The notes under the pieces: generated by a model
Databases searched by the model: none
The model's input: only the letters and a program-made list of their open reading frames with translations
What the model was told of the DNA's origin: nothing
In this document: positions 25,562 through 37,383 of the stretch, one piece after another
How positions within the stretch are numbered: position 1 is the first letter of the stretch
How the letters are laid out: every line of letters begins with the position of its first letter
Position numbers and translations under genes: made by a program
Assembly: GCA_013397435.1 (NCBI GenBank)
Contig: VZRG01000005.1
Coordinates: forward strand, 829,508-893,507
Length of the DNA stretch: 64,000 bases
Source: Erythrocercus mccallii
Taxonomy: Eukaryota; Chordata; Aves; Passeriformes; Dicruridae
Direction: 5' to 3'

Positions 25562-28543
25562 AGTAAATACTGTAACTTTGTGACCATATGTGAAGCTTTT
25601 CAGTTCAGAGCTTGTACTATAAAAATTTGAAATATGTATTCAAATTAAGAAAATATGACCCAACAGCTTCCTTACTGTATTCTTTTCTGGATTTCCCCTT
25701 CCAACCCACCCATGGTAACAGCACCATGCCATGAATGAGCACCTGCCCTTCAAAGAAATCCTTCATCAGCTGAATTTTACATTACAGTGTAATGAAAACT
25801 TCAGCATTTGGAATTTTCAAAAGAAGCCTGGTAGCATAGGAGTAAATATATTGCAAAAACCTGCATTTCACTGATGTAGGAGTTGATGTCATTGGTTATT
25901 TTCAATTCTAATTTATCTTGTTTCAGACTAGCCTCAAGGGTGGCTCTAATAGAAACCAGGGAAAAGTGAGCTGGATTCTTTGAAAGCATTCTTCTTGAAT
26001 GTGAACAGTAGCACCAAGAAATTTGCCTTTGCTATAGGAGGCTTTAATTCCAACAGGTGTGTGATGGATACAAGTTTAGGTTGAGCAGTTCCTTTTCCAT
26101 ATGACTTATCTTTACTTTAGCATACTGCATATAATGTAAGAAGAAGTAGTCATTAAAAAGCTTGTTTTGTTTTGTGATTAAGGTGTTGGCAGGCAGTTTT
26201 TCATTTATATAAGTTTTGCCTGCCTGTAAGTTCAATCAAATAGTCCTTTTGTGTATAACATGACCCAGGCTGCTGATAAAGCATTGTGTACTAGGAGCAG
26301 TATCCAAACTGGGATTTAATTTCAGTGCTAAGAAAATAAGAGATGTAGATGGGAAATAATATTTGAAGGTGGAAAATGTTGAAGATATTGGAATTGGGGT
26401 GTGCCTTGAATTTCATTTTCAAGCTTTTTTTCTTTTTTTTCCCAAGACAATGTTTTGGAAGCAATTTTCTGGCTTTGGAAGGGTAAGAAATATTCAGCAT
26501 CCCTAAAAATATACCTAAGGGGTCATCTGAATCAGGATTCTGCTGTTCTGATCATTTTCTGTGATCGTTGATTCCAGAAGGTTTTTCTGAATGTCAGAGT
26601 AGTGACATAAAGGAGGCTTATTCTGTAAGTGGGTTGCATGTTACTCCTCTGGTATCTGGTGCTAATTTAACATTTTGGGCATTTTTTTAATTAGTTTGAT
26701 TGAGAGGTATGTCAGTCCCATTTGCAGGGATACTTAGGTATTGAAGTCTTTTAGGCTTAATTGAAACTACTGACCATTAATCAACAATAATGTAACCAAG
26801 TGTATGAAAATTAATAGATAGAGCCGGACTGTCAGACCAGGGAAATAAAACTGTTTCTTCATCCAACAAAAACAACTTGGAAGCTGAAAGCTTCTTCTTG
26901 TCACACAAGAAAGATCAGCTCTGAATCAGGAAAAAGATCCACCCTTCCTTTAACTTGAGAGTTTCAAAAATATGCTAGTTATATTGATTTTGATAGTGGT
27001 TTTTGTTCAACAGATGTTCTTCTCCTAGGAAATACATGAGGACCACCAACATACTTCAAACAGACCCCAGAAAACAGCAGTCACCACATAATGGCTTTCA
27101 GTCATCACTGATGTGTCTGAATCAATGCCTAATTTGTTATCTCGTTACCATTTCTCACGCATCAGATCCTGTACGTAGCAGTGTACATAGAAACACTTCT
27201 GCCTGATTGCTGCATATCTTCTAATAACAAATACAGACTTAATTCTGTTTATTTTCATGCTTCTAACCTTTTGCAGGGGAAAAACAATATAGGCAGAGAC
27301 TAGTGGTAACTGCTGTGCAAGATTGCCATTGTAATTAGCCCATTTTCCAGGAACAGTCCAGTCTCAATCTGAAACCTGTAATAGTGCCCTAAGGAGGTAT
27401 TGGGAAAGGCTTTAGCCAGAGCAAGTACATTTAATAAAACTAAGTGTGGCTGTCAAAACTTACAAACACTAGTTAAGAAATCAAAATAACTCTGTTATCT
27501 AACACAGCTGGTGGATTCCAGACTGGGGTTTATGTTCAGCATCTAAGAGGGGTGTGGCAGGGAAATATTAAGCAGGGAAAGACATGATGCCAAGTTCATT
27601 GAGATGTCAATTCCACTACACCTATGAGCAGAGACCTTTGGAAACTCCAGACATCATGCTTTCTGTGAGGGAGTTCAGCTGTTAGGAACATGGTATGTTT
27701 GGTCTTTGGTTTAATCCACATTTTGTAATTTTTTTAGAGTTTCTTAAACTGCTACTTTGTTGGTAAGAACCAGCTTAACCTGTACAAGCAACTACTGAGG
27801 AAACAGCTCACTGCATCTCACGTTCCTTGCACCTTGCAGAGAATATCTCGATTAATAAAATGGTTGTCCATCACTCTTCCCTGTTCCCAGCAGGCTTAGT
27901 GCAGTGTGTCTTCCCTGCAGCTAGTATGCCTTGCTGTCACCATCTCTTTTATGCCAGCATTTCAAAAATTTCCTCTATGGGTTTTGAGCAGCCTCAGCTG
28001 CACTGAACTTCTTGTAAATACAATCCTGCATCTCCATGTCCTGTGCCTGCAGCACTAGATCCGACACTGTCTGCATCTTGTCACTTATCCTCTCCTGAAG
28101 GAAGGGTTTTGCTGGATGATGACACAGCACAGATTCCTCCACTCTTGGTAGGCAGACTGGGCACCAATGACTTTGACCTAGAGCCTGTCTGTTGTGTCCT
28201 TTTCTCAATGCAGAGTCAGAATTGCTTAATGTTTTAGCACATGACAGGTTAGACAGCAGAAACCTTCTGTTTTCTGATAACCTCTTTCGATAACAAGTTT
28301 GTATCATTGGAGCTAAATCCATGTGACAGTTACTTGTGTTGGTATATCCCTTTTGCCTGGGCTTTTCAAGCTCTGATACATATGAAATATGCTGACTTAA
28401 ATATGCCTTGCACTGCTGCTTTTTGTAGATGAAAATACAGTCCAACAGCCTAGGATAATTTGAGTTGTGCTCCACCTGTCATGCCAGAATTGTTGGCAAG
28501 CCTATTTTCCATTAAAGCTGATTCTGTCAGGATTGTGTGTATG

Positions 28544-28563
28544 TATATATATATATATATATA
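28544..28563 (+). repeat. (TA)10 microsatellite
   Basis: A pure TA run preceded by a few TG units. Confidence 0.95.
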
Positions 28564-30414
28564 GGGGTTTTTTCCCTCTGAAATCTCATTGATGACCTTG
28601 ACTGAGAAAGGTTTCTCAGCACATACCTAAATAACCCCTACTCAAATTTTAAATAAATTATTGACTTTTTTTACCTGAATAGCAGTGGTCTCCTGAGTCT
28701 GAACCTTCTGTATAAAGATTAAAACAGAATCTGGATGAGAGAGCAAAGTTCATTCCCTAACATCTGCCAAGTTTTTGAATGATGTTTTTTATTTTTCTCT
28801 TAAAGACAAAAAGTTAAAAAATTTGGATAGAACAAAATCAATTTACCAAAGTCATCTGAATCACCAAATCTTTAGATGCATATTGATATCCAATTACATT
28901 AAAAACAGTTCTGTTCCTTTTATACTCAGAATGCTTTGGACATTTTTGTTTGTTCAATATGTATGTCTATTTCCATTCTGTTCAATGTCTCTAATATTTC
29001 ACCATCTTACAAATTAATTAGCTCAAAGAATAATATATAGAAAAATCTTTGTCCATTCTTTGGCAGTGAAGGTGAGACCAAAAATGAGGAGATAGCATGC
29101 AGGAAGTTTGGAGTGCTAAGAATAATAATTAATGCATAGCTTTTTCATATACTTTTTTCCCTAATGAAGTTCAAAAGAAATCTGGTTTTTAATCCTACGC
29201 CTTAGTTCAAGCTCATTAACTCTTCTTAAAGTCAGATAGTGTTAATTTTGATGGTTTTGATGAATTTTATTTTGGTTTTAGTGATTATAAGTCTGTTTTC
29301 CTAGGTAATCCATTTTAAGGAATTAAATTTCCCAGTATTTCACCATTGTGTGCCAATTTTTGAGACCACTGCTGCCTGCATCTTCCTTCTGCATACTGCT
29401 TTTCATTTGTTGGCATATGATTTTGTGCTGAAATACCTGTCTTTTGGAATTAGATCTCAGCTGAGCTGGATGGGGAATTGAGCCATGAATGTTAACATTC
29501 ACTTGCTTTAGTTCATTTTTATGAGCTTCTGCAATTGAGCTTAGTTCTTAGAAAAGGACTTGTGTTCCTTTCAAGAGGATATCCTTTTGCTCTTGTGGCA
29601 CTTTAAAGGTCTGTTCCTAGTATCTGCCAAAACCAAAATAACAATTCCTTAGGTATTTCCTGTTTTCTCGTGTTAAGAGCTCAAAAGCATCTATCAACTT
29701 AAAACAGTTCCTCCTCTTCCATGCTAGCTTTTAAAAGTTGCATCAGTCTTAGAAACATCCCATTTTGTGAAAATTCCCTTGACTTTGACATCCTGATAGA
29801 TTTTTCTTTTAATATTTGGTCTTTAGTTTTGTTATTTTTGCTGTGCATTGAAATTTTTCACTGCTTGTTGCCTGTTTGTAAATCTCAAAGCTCTATTCCA
29901 GACAAAAAGATGATCTTTAAGATGCTTAATGTCCTCCTTTGCCAAAATTAGAAACGTGCTTAAGGCTTTTGCCAGATCCTGGGTTTAATTTCCTGGTTAA
30001 AGGACTTCACCTTCTTTTTTTCCTATTTTTTTTTCACCCTTATTTACTTTTAAATAATTTGCTTGTTTCCCTGCACAGTGAGATGACAGCTCTGAGAATG
30101 TCTTTGAGCTTGTGAGCTCACAGGAAGAGGATGCTGGGGAATAAGCACTTAGTAGCATCATCACTGCTTTCCCATGGCTCTTACTGCTTGGTTGAGAGAA
30201 AAGATTCTTATCTGCTCTATTTATAATAGAGTTATAATTATTGGTTTTTTCACTGTACAAAAATAAAAAGGGGAAAGTTTGGAATCTCTGACCCCTAGAT
30301 TCTAAGAAGTATCATTTTAACAGCCCACAAAAAAAATTTTTCCTCCTGAGACTCTGCTTGTCAGAGTCCAGTACTCTCTCATCTGGTTCCTTCAGACATT
30401 TCACATGAGAAGAG

Positions 30415-30591
30415 TTCCAGATTTGTTTAAAGAAACTTGACATTATGTGGGGTTGTGATTTAGAAGAGCAATGCACTGAAACTACAACACAAGCATGATA
30501 TGGCAATCATTTTACACAACAAAATAAGAATAAAAATATGATTCCCAGGGCCAGTCTTATGCTGAACTATCATGATGCCAAACATTCCCAG
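30415..30591 (+). repeat. Diverged direct repeat, copy A
   Basis: This ~180-bp segment aligns by eye with 31649-31830 in the same orientation. Matching anchors include CCAGAT, TTGTGATTT..AAGAG, ACAACACAAGCAT, a CAAT..T..TACACAA block, TGATTCC and TTATGCT..A..ATCA. Similarity is patchy, so the copies are old. They could be remnants of two LTRs, or two fragments of one unknown repeat family. Confidence 0.55.
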
Positions 30592-31023
30592 TCACTGCAG
30601 GGAACATGTGGCTCAAAGCCAGCTCAAACCTATTGCTTTTTTTTTTTTCCAAATTTCTCTTATTAGCTGCCTATATGTTATACTTGTAGACATTTGTAGA
30701 CGTTATGTAGACAAGTGTAGACCATACACTTGTAGACATTTCCTCCGTGGTTCAGAAGAAAATTCAGACCCTTTGGACTGAGTCAGGGAACTCCATTTAT
30801 ACAAATAGGTGACAACTGATAGTGCTCTTTATCTAAAGCAAAGGGCTCTTTGCCTGGTGGGTGTCATTTGTGTTGGGTTCAGTTCAGCTTTCTTAACAAG
30901 GCTGTGGTTGCCTGTGTATTCCTCACTGAACTTCTTGAGCACATACCTCACCTGTGCCCATCTCCTAGTTCAAGGATGATGAGCTGTTGGTCAATGATTT
31001 TCTGTTCCCATCTCAGGCCAGCA

Positions 31024-31509
31024 CTAATGATCATTGATGTTGCACAGTGAACTTAATCCATTCATCACATCTATGACCAGCTGACTTGCCTGGTCACAGT
31101 GAGAGTGGGAATACATGCCTATGGGAATGCTGATGAGCTCAGAAGCCTCCCTGGGCCCATTTCTGTTGCTTTGTTTTGTGGGGTTCCCCCCATCATCATT
31201 TACACAAGCGCTGGGGATAACTTCTGTACAAAGATGTCTGGTGTCCCTTTTCTTAATCTGTTGCCTTTCCTTGCCAAGGAAAGCAATCCAGTCCATGGCT
31301 CAGTGAAGTGCTGCTTTGGCATGCCACCCAAAGGACAGCAGCTTCTGCTTTCCTCTGTCCGGCTTGCTCCAGGTATCCTTGTAGACATGGAGCTTCAGAA
31401 GACTACTCTGATGGTTATTGAGATGATTGCCCCTGCATGTGACCACCAAAGCAACCTCTTGATAATATGAGTTGCCACCTACCTTACTTCCTGAGCCCCA
31501 TAGAACCAC
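31024..31509 (-). other. Minus-strand frame with a single stop between direct repeats, unrecognised
   Basis: Reading down from 31509, one frame stays open to 31024 except for one TGA at 31302-31300: 162 codons with one stop. The block is GC-richer than its surroundings and lies between the two diverged direct repeats. The plus strand also has a 123-codon open frame (31099-31470), so composition alone may explain both. No domain was recognised. It could be decayed retroelement coding sequence, a processed pseudogene fragment, or chance. Confidence 0.25.
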
Positions 31510-31648
31510 AGACCCCTCTTGCTTGCAGAGAACTCACCAAGCTCCTGGTCCTTGTAGTGCTAAGAAAACTTGATGATTGCCAGTCCTGGCCTACAAACTG
31601 TGGTCTCTTCGACAGGTCTGAGGCAGCAGGATTGTTCAATGTTCTAAT

Positions 31649-31830
31649 GCCAGATGTAGGTTTTTGAAGATATTTCATGTTACATTGGATTTTGATTTGT
31701 AAGAGTCACATAGCGATATGTGGAAATCACAACACAAGCATAACACAGCAATTGTAATACACAATATTAAATCACAATACAAACCTGATTCCAAATGTCC
31801 ATGGTTTTTTATGCTCCACCATCACAAACT
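31649..31830 (+). repeat. Diverged direct repeat, copy B
   Basis: Partner of 30415-30591, same orientation, about 1.23 kb away. The best shared run is ACAACACAAGCAT (31728-31741), followed by a similar AT-rich stretch and TGATTCC. A target-site duplication or LTR termini could not be established. Confidence 0.55.
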
Positions 31831-32262
31831 GAGACAGTTTGTTTTCGTTAGAGAAGTCACAAACACAGATTGAATAAAAAGCACCCTGGAAATCTTTAGA
31901 TGGCCTGCATATTGAGACAGTCTTACCATTTGTTTCCTATCAGTTTGCATTCTTCTGCTTATTTGTAAGAATCAATATTGTAAATTTTTTTTCCTATACT
32001 AAGTCATAGGTCTCATTTTAGCCACTACTTCTGAATGAAAAATCTTTATATTTCACTAAAATCAAGTCCTGAAGCTGTTGGGGGAAGAGGAGAGCCTTCA
32101 TAATGCCAGAGTTATTTGGAGATTCAGAGTCAAACACTCTAGGGTAATTGCGCATGACATTTCTGATCTGAGATCTGTCTGCTTCAGGAAGGGGGACAGC
32201 TCACTTGAAACATTTCCCAGGATCAAGGCTTTTTCTGACTCCATCAGGAGTTTCAGGTTTAA

Positions 32263-32326
32263 ATGGCAATTCAGTCAGATGTATTTTGAGCCATATGGCA
32301 ATTCAGTCAGATGTATTTTGAGCCAT
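32263..32326 (+). repeat. 32-bp perfect tandem duplication
   Basis: The unit begins ATGGCAATTCAGTCAGATGT and ends GAGCCAT. The copies at 32263-32294 and 32295-32326 are identical, which implies a recent duplication or strong homogenisation compared with the old repeats nearby. Confidence 0.97.
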
Positions 32327-35160
32327 CAGCATGTGGATGCCAGCCTAGCCATGCAGGGACAGGGGGCTTTGTGTGCACTGGTGGGACGTTACACCAGTAT
32401 GTAAGGCTGCATGTGGTTAATAGAGTATAAAATACTATATATACGGTTGATTTTTTTAGGCATCATGATTGAAGTGAGGCAAAAGCAAAGCCATGAAAGT
32501 TAATTTTTAATTCTCCATGCTAGAAAAAGGGAGAGGAGAAGTAGTTCGCATAAGAGGTGGATAACACAGACCATATATGTATGAAGCTATCCTAACCTTT
32601 GCTATACTTGTGAACAGTTTCTGTAGAGAGCATGGTCAGCTTTTAAGCTGCAGCCAAAATGTGGATAGCAGTGGGCCTTGTGCATTCCATTTACTGTGCC
32701 ATGGTGTTGGTGCCAGGGGTGTCTGATGAAATCTCATAATGAAACATGTGAATGCTTTGAGCAGTTGAACACAGTTCAGCAAAGCAGAGCTGAACTAATG
32801 TGGGCTGCCTGTTTGCCAGTAAACAGATAATTGCACTCTCCTGTTTAATTGAATTTTCATGAAAGTAAAATAGATTTTGGTAAAGTCCACCATGAAAATA
32901 TGTTCTACATGTTGATCCTATATATAGGGGATTAAGATACAGAGGAGAGGGAGGGTGTCTTATCAGATACACAGATAACACTTGAGGTTAAATTGTTAAA
33001 AAAATAATACAATTTCCACATCTTATGCAATTTATGTTTTTACCCAGAAGGTTTCTCATTGCTGCTGATTCTGTTATCAGTAGCATTCTCTTCATAGATG
33101 GATTAGTCAGGGAACATTATTAGGCCACAAGAAGTTCTTTTGTTTTTGCAGAACAACCTTGACATGTATCATTCACATGTGGTTAGTTTGCATTTCTTGG
33201 CTACCAGCCATTCTAAGTGGTAAAGAGCATAGTACTGGACAATGTGAGGTTTTGAGGTCTTATTTTTAAAAGGAAAAATCAAAGAATCCTTTTGAATCAT
33301 GTTTTTTCTCATAAGCCTATCATTTCAAAGGCTTGGCATGCAAGCTATGTCATCATAACCTCCTCTATTCTCCTTTACTTGCCTCAAGAACAATTTTCTC
33401 ATGGAGGAGAGGCTGGATGTTCTCAAGAATATGCTTTTGCTTTGAAAAAACTAAAAATTTTCTGATTCCCTGAGGTGCTGTTTGCAAAATTAACAATTCC
33501 AGTTTGTTGCTTCACTCACTGTCACTTTCCATTGCGCATTACGGTCTAACTCTTATTTACAATTCTGAAATTTGACTTTGGACAGAGAAATCAAAAACTT
33601 GGTACTTGCTTTTTCTCTATATGCTGTACAGACTGCATTGAGGAATCAGGCAGACATATGTGACCCCGTCATAGCTGTTGCCAATGAAAGCTGAAGAACC
33701 TAGGCTTAGAACCCACTGTCTGGTTTTTGGATGTCCTTTTGGTGTAGATACCTAAATTTAAATACCTGAACTTGGTTTTCAAACCTAAAGACCACTGAAA
33801 GTTTCACTGCTTGACATGAACTTCAGAAAATCCTGCTCTAGACAAGAGACACTGTTAATAACAAATACAGGATGGAGAGAGTTCTTAAAATTTTCTAATT
33901 CCCTCATTTGGTAAGGTACATGGAAAGAAGACAATTTAATGTTAAGGGAGTTTCTAGAATTATTACTGTCACTTTTTGGCATAGGTAAAAATAGTGGTCC
34001 AGAAATTTTTTTGGACCAGTGAACAGCCTTGGTCTTCTATCAGCCTGTAAAAACTTTTCAAGTTTATCATGTCACCATCTTTTAAATTGGAAATACCGCC
34101 TGTAAGTTTGCAGTGAAGACTTTGTTCTCTGGTTTCATGGTCTATAAGAGGTGTTGTTGAAAACACAGTCTGTAAGGCATTCTTAAAATAACTGACTTAT
34201 TTTAATGGTTGTTCGTAGAGTCCTGATTCAAATGCTAAGAGCATATTTTCCTTAATAAAACCCCATCCTTGTAAGGAAGTAATCCATTTCCCAAGTTAAT
34301 TTTAAAGTTTCTTGTTCACTTTAAATATTTCATTACATTAATTTTTCAAAGCAACAAAACAAACATTCATCAAGTGAAACTAAGCATGTCACCCTTGAAT
34401 CTGTACATCTGTTGCTCTCCTACTGCTTTTCTGCATAATTCATTTTAATACATTTAAAGTGTACATCTCATTAAAATTCCTTACACACATTTATGTACAC
34501 AATTCATATTTAAAAAGGAAAACGGTGGGAAAGAATTTCATGGCTAAGAGGTTCATCAACATGACTCTTCCTTAATTTTTTCTGTATTGAACATATACCA
34601 ATGGATTGCCCTTAACCACCTACCTCAGCAGACAGTCATTTGCCTCTCTGAGTCTCTCTGACACACCTCTTTAGTGCCTCTAGAAATTTCCTACGGGATA
34701 TTTTCACTTATTCCTGATGCCTTTGTTCCTCTTTAAGGGCATATATCCTCTTTTCTTCATCCTCTTTTCATTATTTCATGTAATTCATGTCCACAATGTA
34801 TTCTGCATCAGTCCTGCTATCAGCCAAGAAAATACCTATCACATGCCCCAAGGAGTTATTGTGGGCTGGCTGGAGTGCTGAAAAGAATTTTTATTTTTAT
34901 TCTGTTCATCACTTCTTTTCCGTTCATCATTTCTTTGTCAGTATTTTCAACCATTGCACTATTTGATTTGGTTTCATTTATTTTAGTGTTGCTGAGTTAT
35001 TGTATCCTTTAAACCAGATGTAGAAAACAAGTCAGTCTGGTAGCTTGAGGTGACGACCTTTTAAAGTTGGTGACTTCTTATTTCAGTGACTACTGAAATT
35101 TGTTCTCTGAAATCCCTCATAGGTGTTTAGGATTATGTGTGATTTTTAAAAGCAATCATA

Positions 35161-35179
35161 AAGTGTTATCATAACACTT
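35161..35179. repeat. 9-bp inverted repeat with 1-nt spacer
   Basis: AAGTGTTAT, then C, then ATAACACTT. A small AT-rich dyad; no function inferred. Confidence 0.8.
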
Positions 35180-35328
35180 GAAAAACCTTAAGAAAACCTT
35201 GTAACTGCAGAAGAGGACCAAAATGCTTTGTCAGGGAAAGGAGGACCATATTTGAAAAGAAGAATATATAAAATGGTCATTTAAGGATTTACCTTCTAGA
35301 ATCATTCTTTGGCAATAGATGACATTTT

Positions 35329-35336
35329 AGGTAAGT
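35329..35336 (+). promoter_or_regulatory. Juxtaposed AG/GTAAGT, candidate recursive splice site
   Basis: TTTTAG at 35325-35330 is immediately followed by GTAAGT, a perfect donor. It lies about 20.7 kb inside the very long RBMS3 intron and on the sense strand. Recursive splice sites have this AG/GTAAGT structure. The upstream pyrimidine tract is only moderate, so this could equally be a chance match. Confidence 0.25.
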
Positions 35337-37367
35337 GATTTATGGTTTCTTTGTAATTTCACATTCAGCTTTTGACATGTATCTTCATGAGAGGTATATG
35401 CTAAATGAAATTCAGAAATAGCAGTTTTCTACTTGAATACCCTTTGTCCTTCTTAGAAATAAGAGTTGAAATACACCAACTGGAAAAGTTTATTCAGAGT
35501 TTACAAGAGAAGTATCTCTTTGCTTCCTGGATGTGATACGTCAGTCAGCAAGGAAGAGATTGAAAGCCATATTTGAGCCCTTTAAAAAGATTAAGTCAGG
35601 TGCATTCAGTCACTTTGGTTTCCTTGAAATTGAGTAACAGAAAGTGCAGCTGTGAAGGGAAAATTGAAAGATTCCCTTCTGAGGAAAAGTTATTTCATTT
35701 TATCCCGATTACCTAGTTCCAAATAAGCAGTACAGGTTTAGATTCAGCAGTGTCGAATATAGGTTATGAACTATGGGAGATGAGCTCAGCCCTGCGAGGG
35801 GATGGGTCTGGAGGCAGCTGTGTTCCTGTGTTCTGGAAGGCCTCTGCCTGCACTTGAGTGAGCATTTGGTCTCTTCAGTAGCAGGCAACCACAGTTTTAA
35901 GGTGCTGACTGTTATGAGATTAATTCATCCGTGTTCAACATCAACAGGAAAAGAGTTTCATGTGGACTGTAAGTCTGTTGTCTGGATTGCTCCGTAGGGG
36001 TGTATGTTCCTGGACTTTAGACTAAAGCACTTGTATTGCAATGGGGTTTTATCTGGTCAACTATCTACTCCAAGCTTTGTTATAAATACAACAAATATTG
36101 CATGCTACAGCAACAGAAAAGGCGTTGATTGGGAACACACTTGGAGGACAGTGGACTACAATACTTTATCTTCAAAAAATCTTAGTGTTAGGAATGACTG
36201 ATGGAAATCCCTTGTTTGTGCTTTTCCATGGCAGTTGTATGTGCAGCAGGGTTTTGCATTAAGGGTACGGACCATACAATTTGTTTCAGGGTATTTCACC
36301 TGCTGAAAGTATGTGGAACTTAAAAGAGCAGAGTTAAGTTCACAGGTTGATTTGTCCCAAGTAGTGCTAGGTAATTTCACGTATATCCCAGCGAGATTGA
36401 TGAGTGAGGATCCTGCAATGTATTTTAAGAGACTCATGATGACAGGACAACTGATGTTTTCTTACTGTCCATTTGTTTCACAGATGTTTACAGTTTGCTT
36501 CCTGAAATTTTCCTTATATGTATTTGACATGGGGCACTGTCTGTGGCAGATGGGATATCGGTCTGATCGGGACATTTCTGGTTTGCCCCAACAAGAACTC
36601 TCTTCTGTCTGGCAGCTGTGTTCATCTTGCTATTTCTTTTTGGCTTGCATAGCACTGCACACAATGAAAGTGGGACAAAAGCTGCCAAAACTACTTCTTA
36701 TTATTTTTATAAGCTAGAAAATGAAACCAAAAACATTTCTTATTCTGAACTCCTAATTAAAGTCCTAATTAGTCTATGAACCCAAGTGATTTTATGCTTT
36801 TAGCCCTCTCACTACTTGTACTTCTATGTGTTCTGTTGCACCAGCTTTATTTAATTTTATCTTAAGCTATCTAATACTTTAATCTCTTGATGTCAGAGAC
36901 TGGATTTGTCTGTGTCTTGGAAAGCTCCCAAAAAATGAGTCTGGGAACTATCAAGTGCTACTGCAGTGCAAGAAATGGTTGATTAGGCTACGGTCAGGTC
37001 AGAGCTTACTCCTGATCAAGAGAGAATTTAGTGTCCCCTTTTATTAAGCTTCAATAATGCGCAGCATACTTTAGTCAATAAATAGCATTTTGCTGTTCAT
37101 GCCCGCTGGAAATAATACATGATGCTGCAAGTATTGATCAAAGAGCTCTATTCTGTTAATCCCTCTGCTTGTAGCAACGTTAAATATTTACAGATTCTCC
37201 CTTAGTCCTCTGAAAAGTGTTTCAGCCCTGCAGAGCATGCTCAGCCTTTCTGCTTTATATGTTTTACATGTTACTCTTTTTACTTTTCTTTTTTCAAGAA
37301 CACAAGCATGACAAAGCATTATAAGATGCTTGCATCAGTTTTAAAGCTTTATCGCATAAGCATGTTG

Positions 37368-37383
37368 TCAATGTATACATTGA
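37368..37383. repeat. 16-nt perfect palindrome
   Basis: TCAATGTATACATTGA, inside a smooth repeat-free block (37030-37410) that may be conserved non-coding sequence. The CAATG...CATTG half-sites could suit a dimeric factor, but none is identified. Confidence 0.6.

Noticed and set aside
25452..25570. Strong polypyrimidine tract ending TTTCAG as a recursive splice site
   Set aside because: The base after AG is T (AG/TAAATA), so there is no juxtaposed GT donor, and no exon-like sequence with a good donor follows.
30680..30740. Several TGTAGACAT motifs suggesting a repeat array
   Set aside because: Spacing and sequence are irregular and the copies few; no CRISPR-like or satellite structure.
36313..36717. 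134-codon open frame
   Set aside because: Hydrophobic, unstructured composition without recognisable similarity; no supporting signal.
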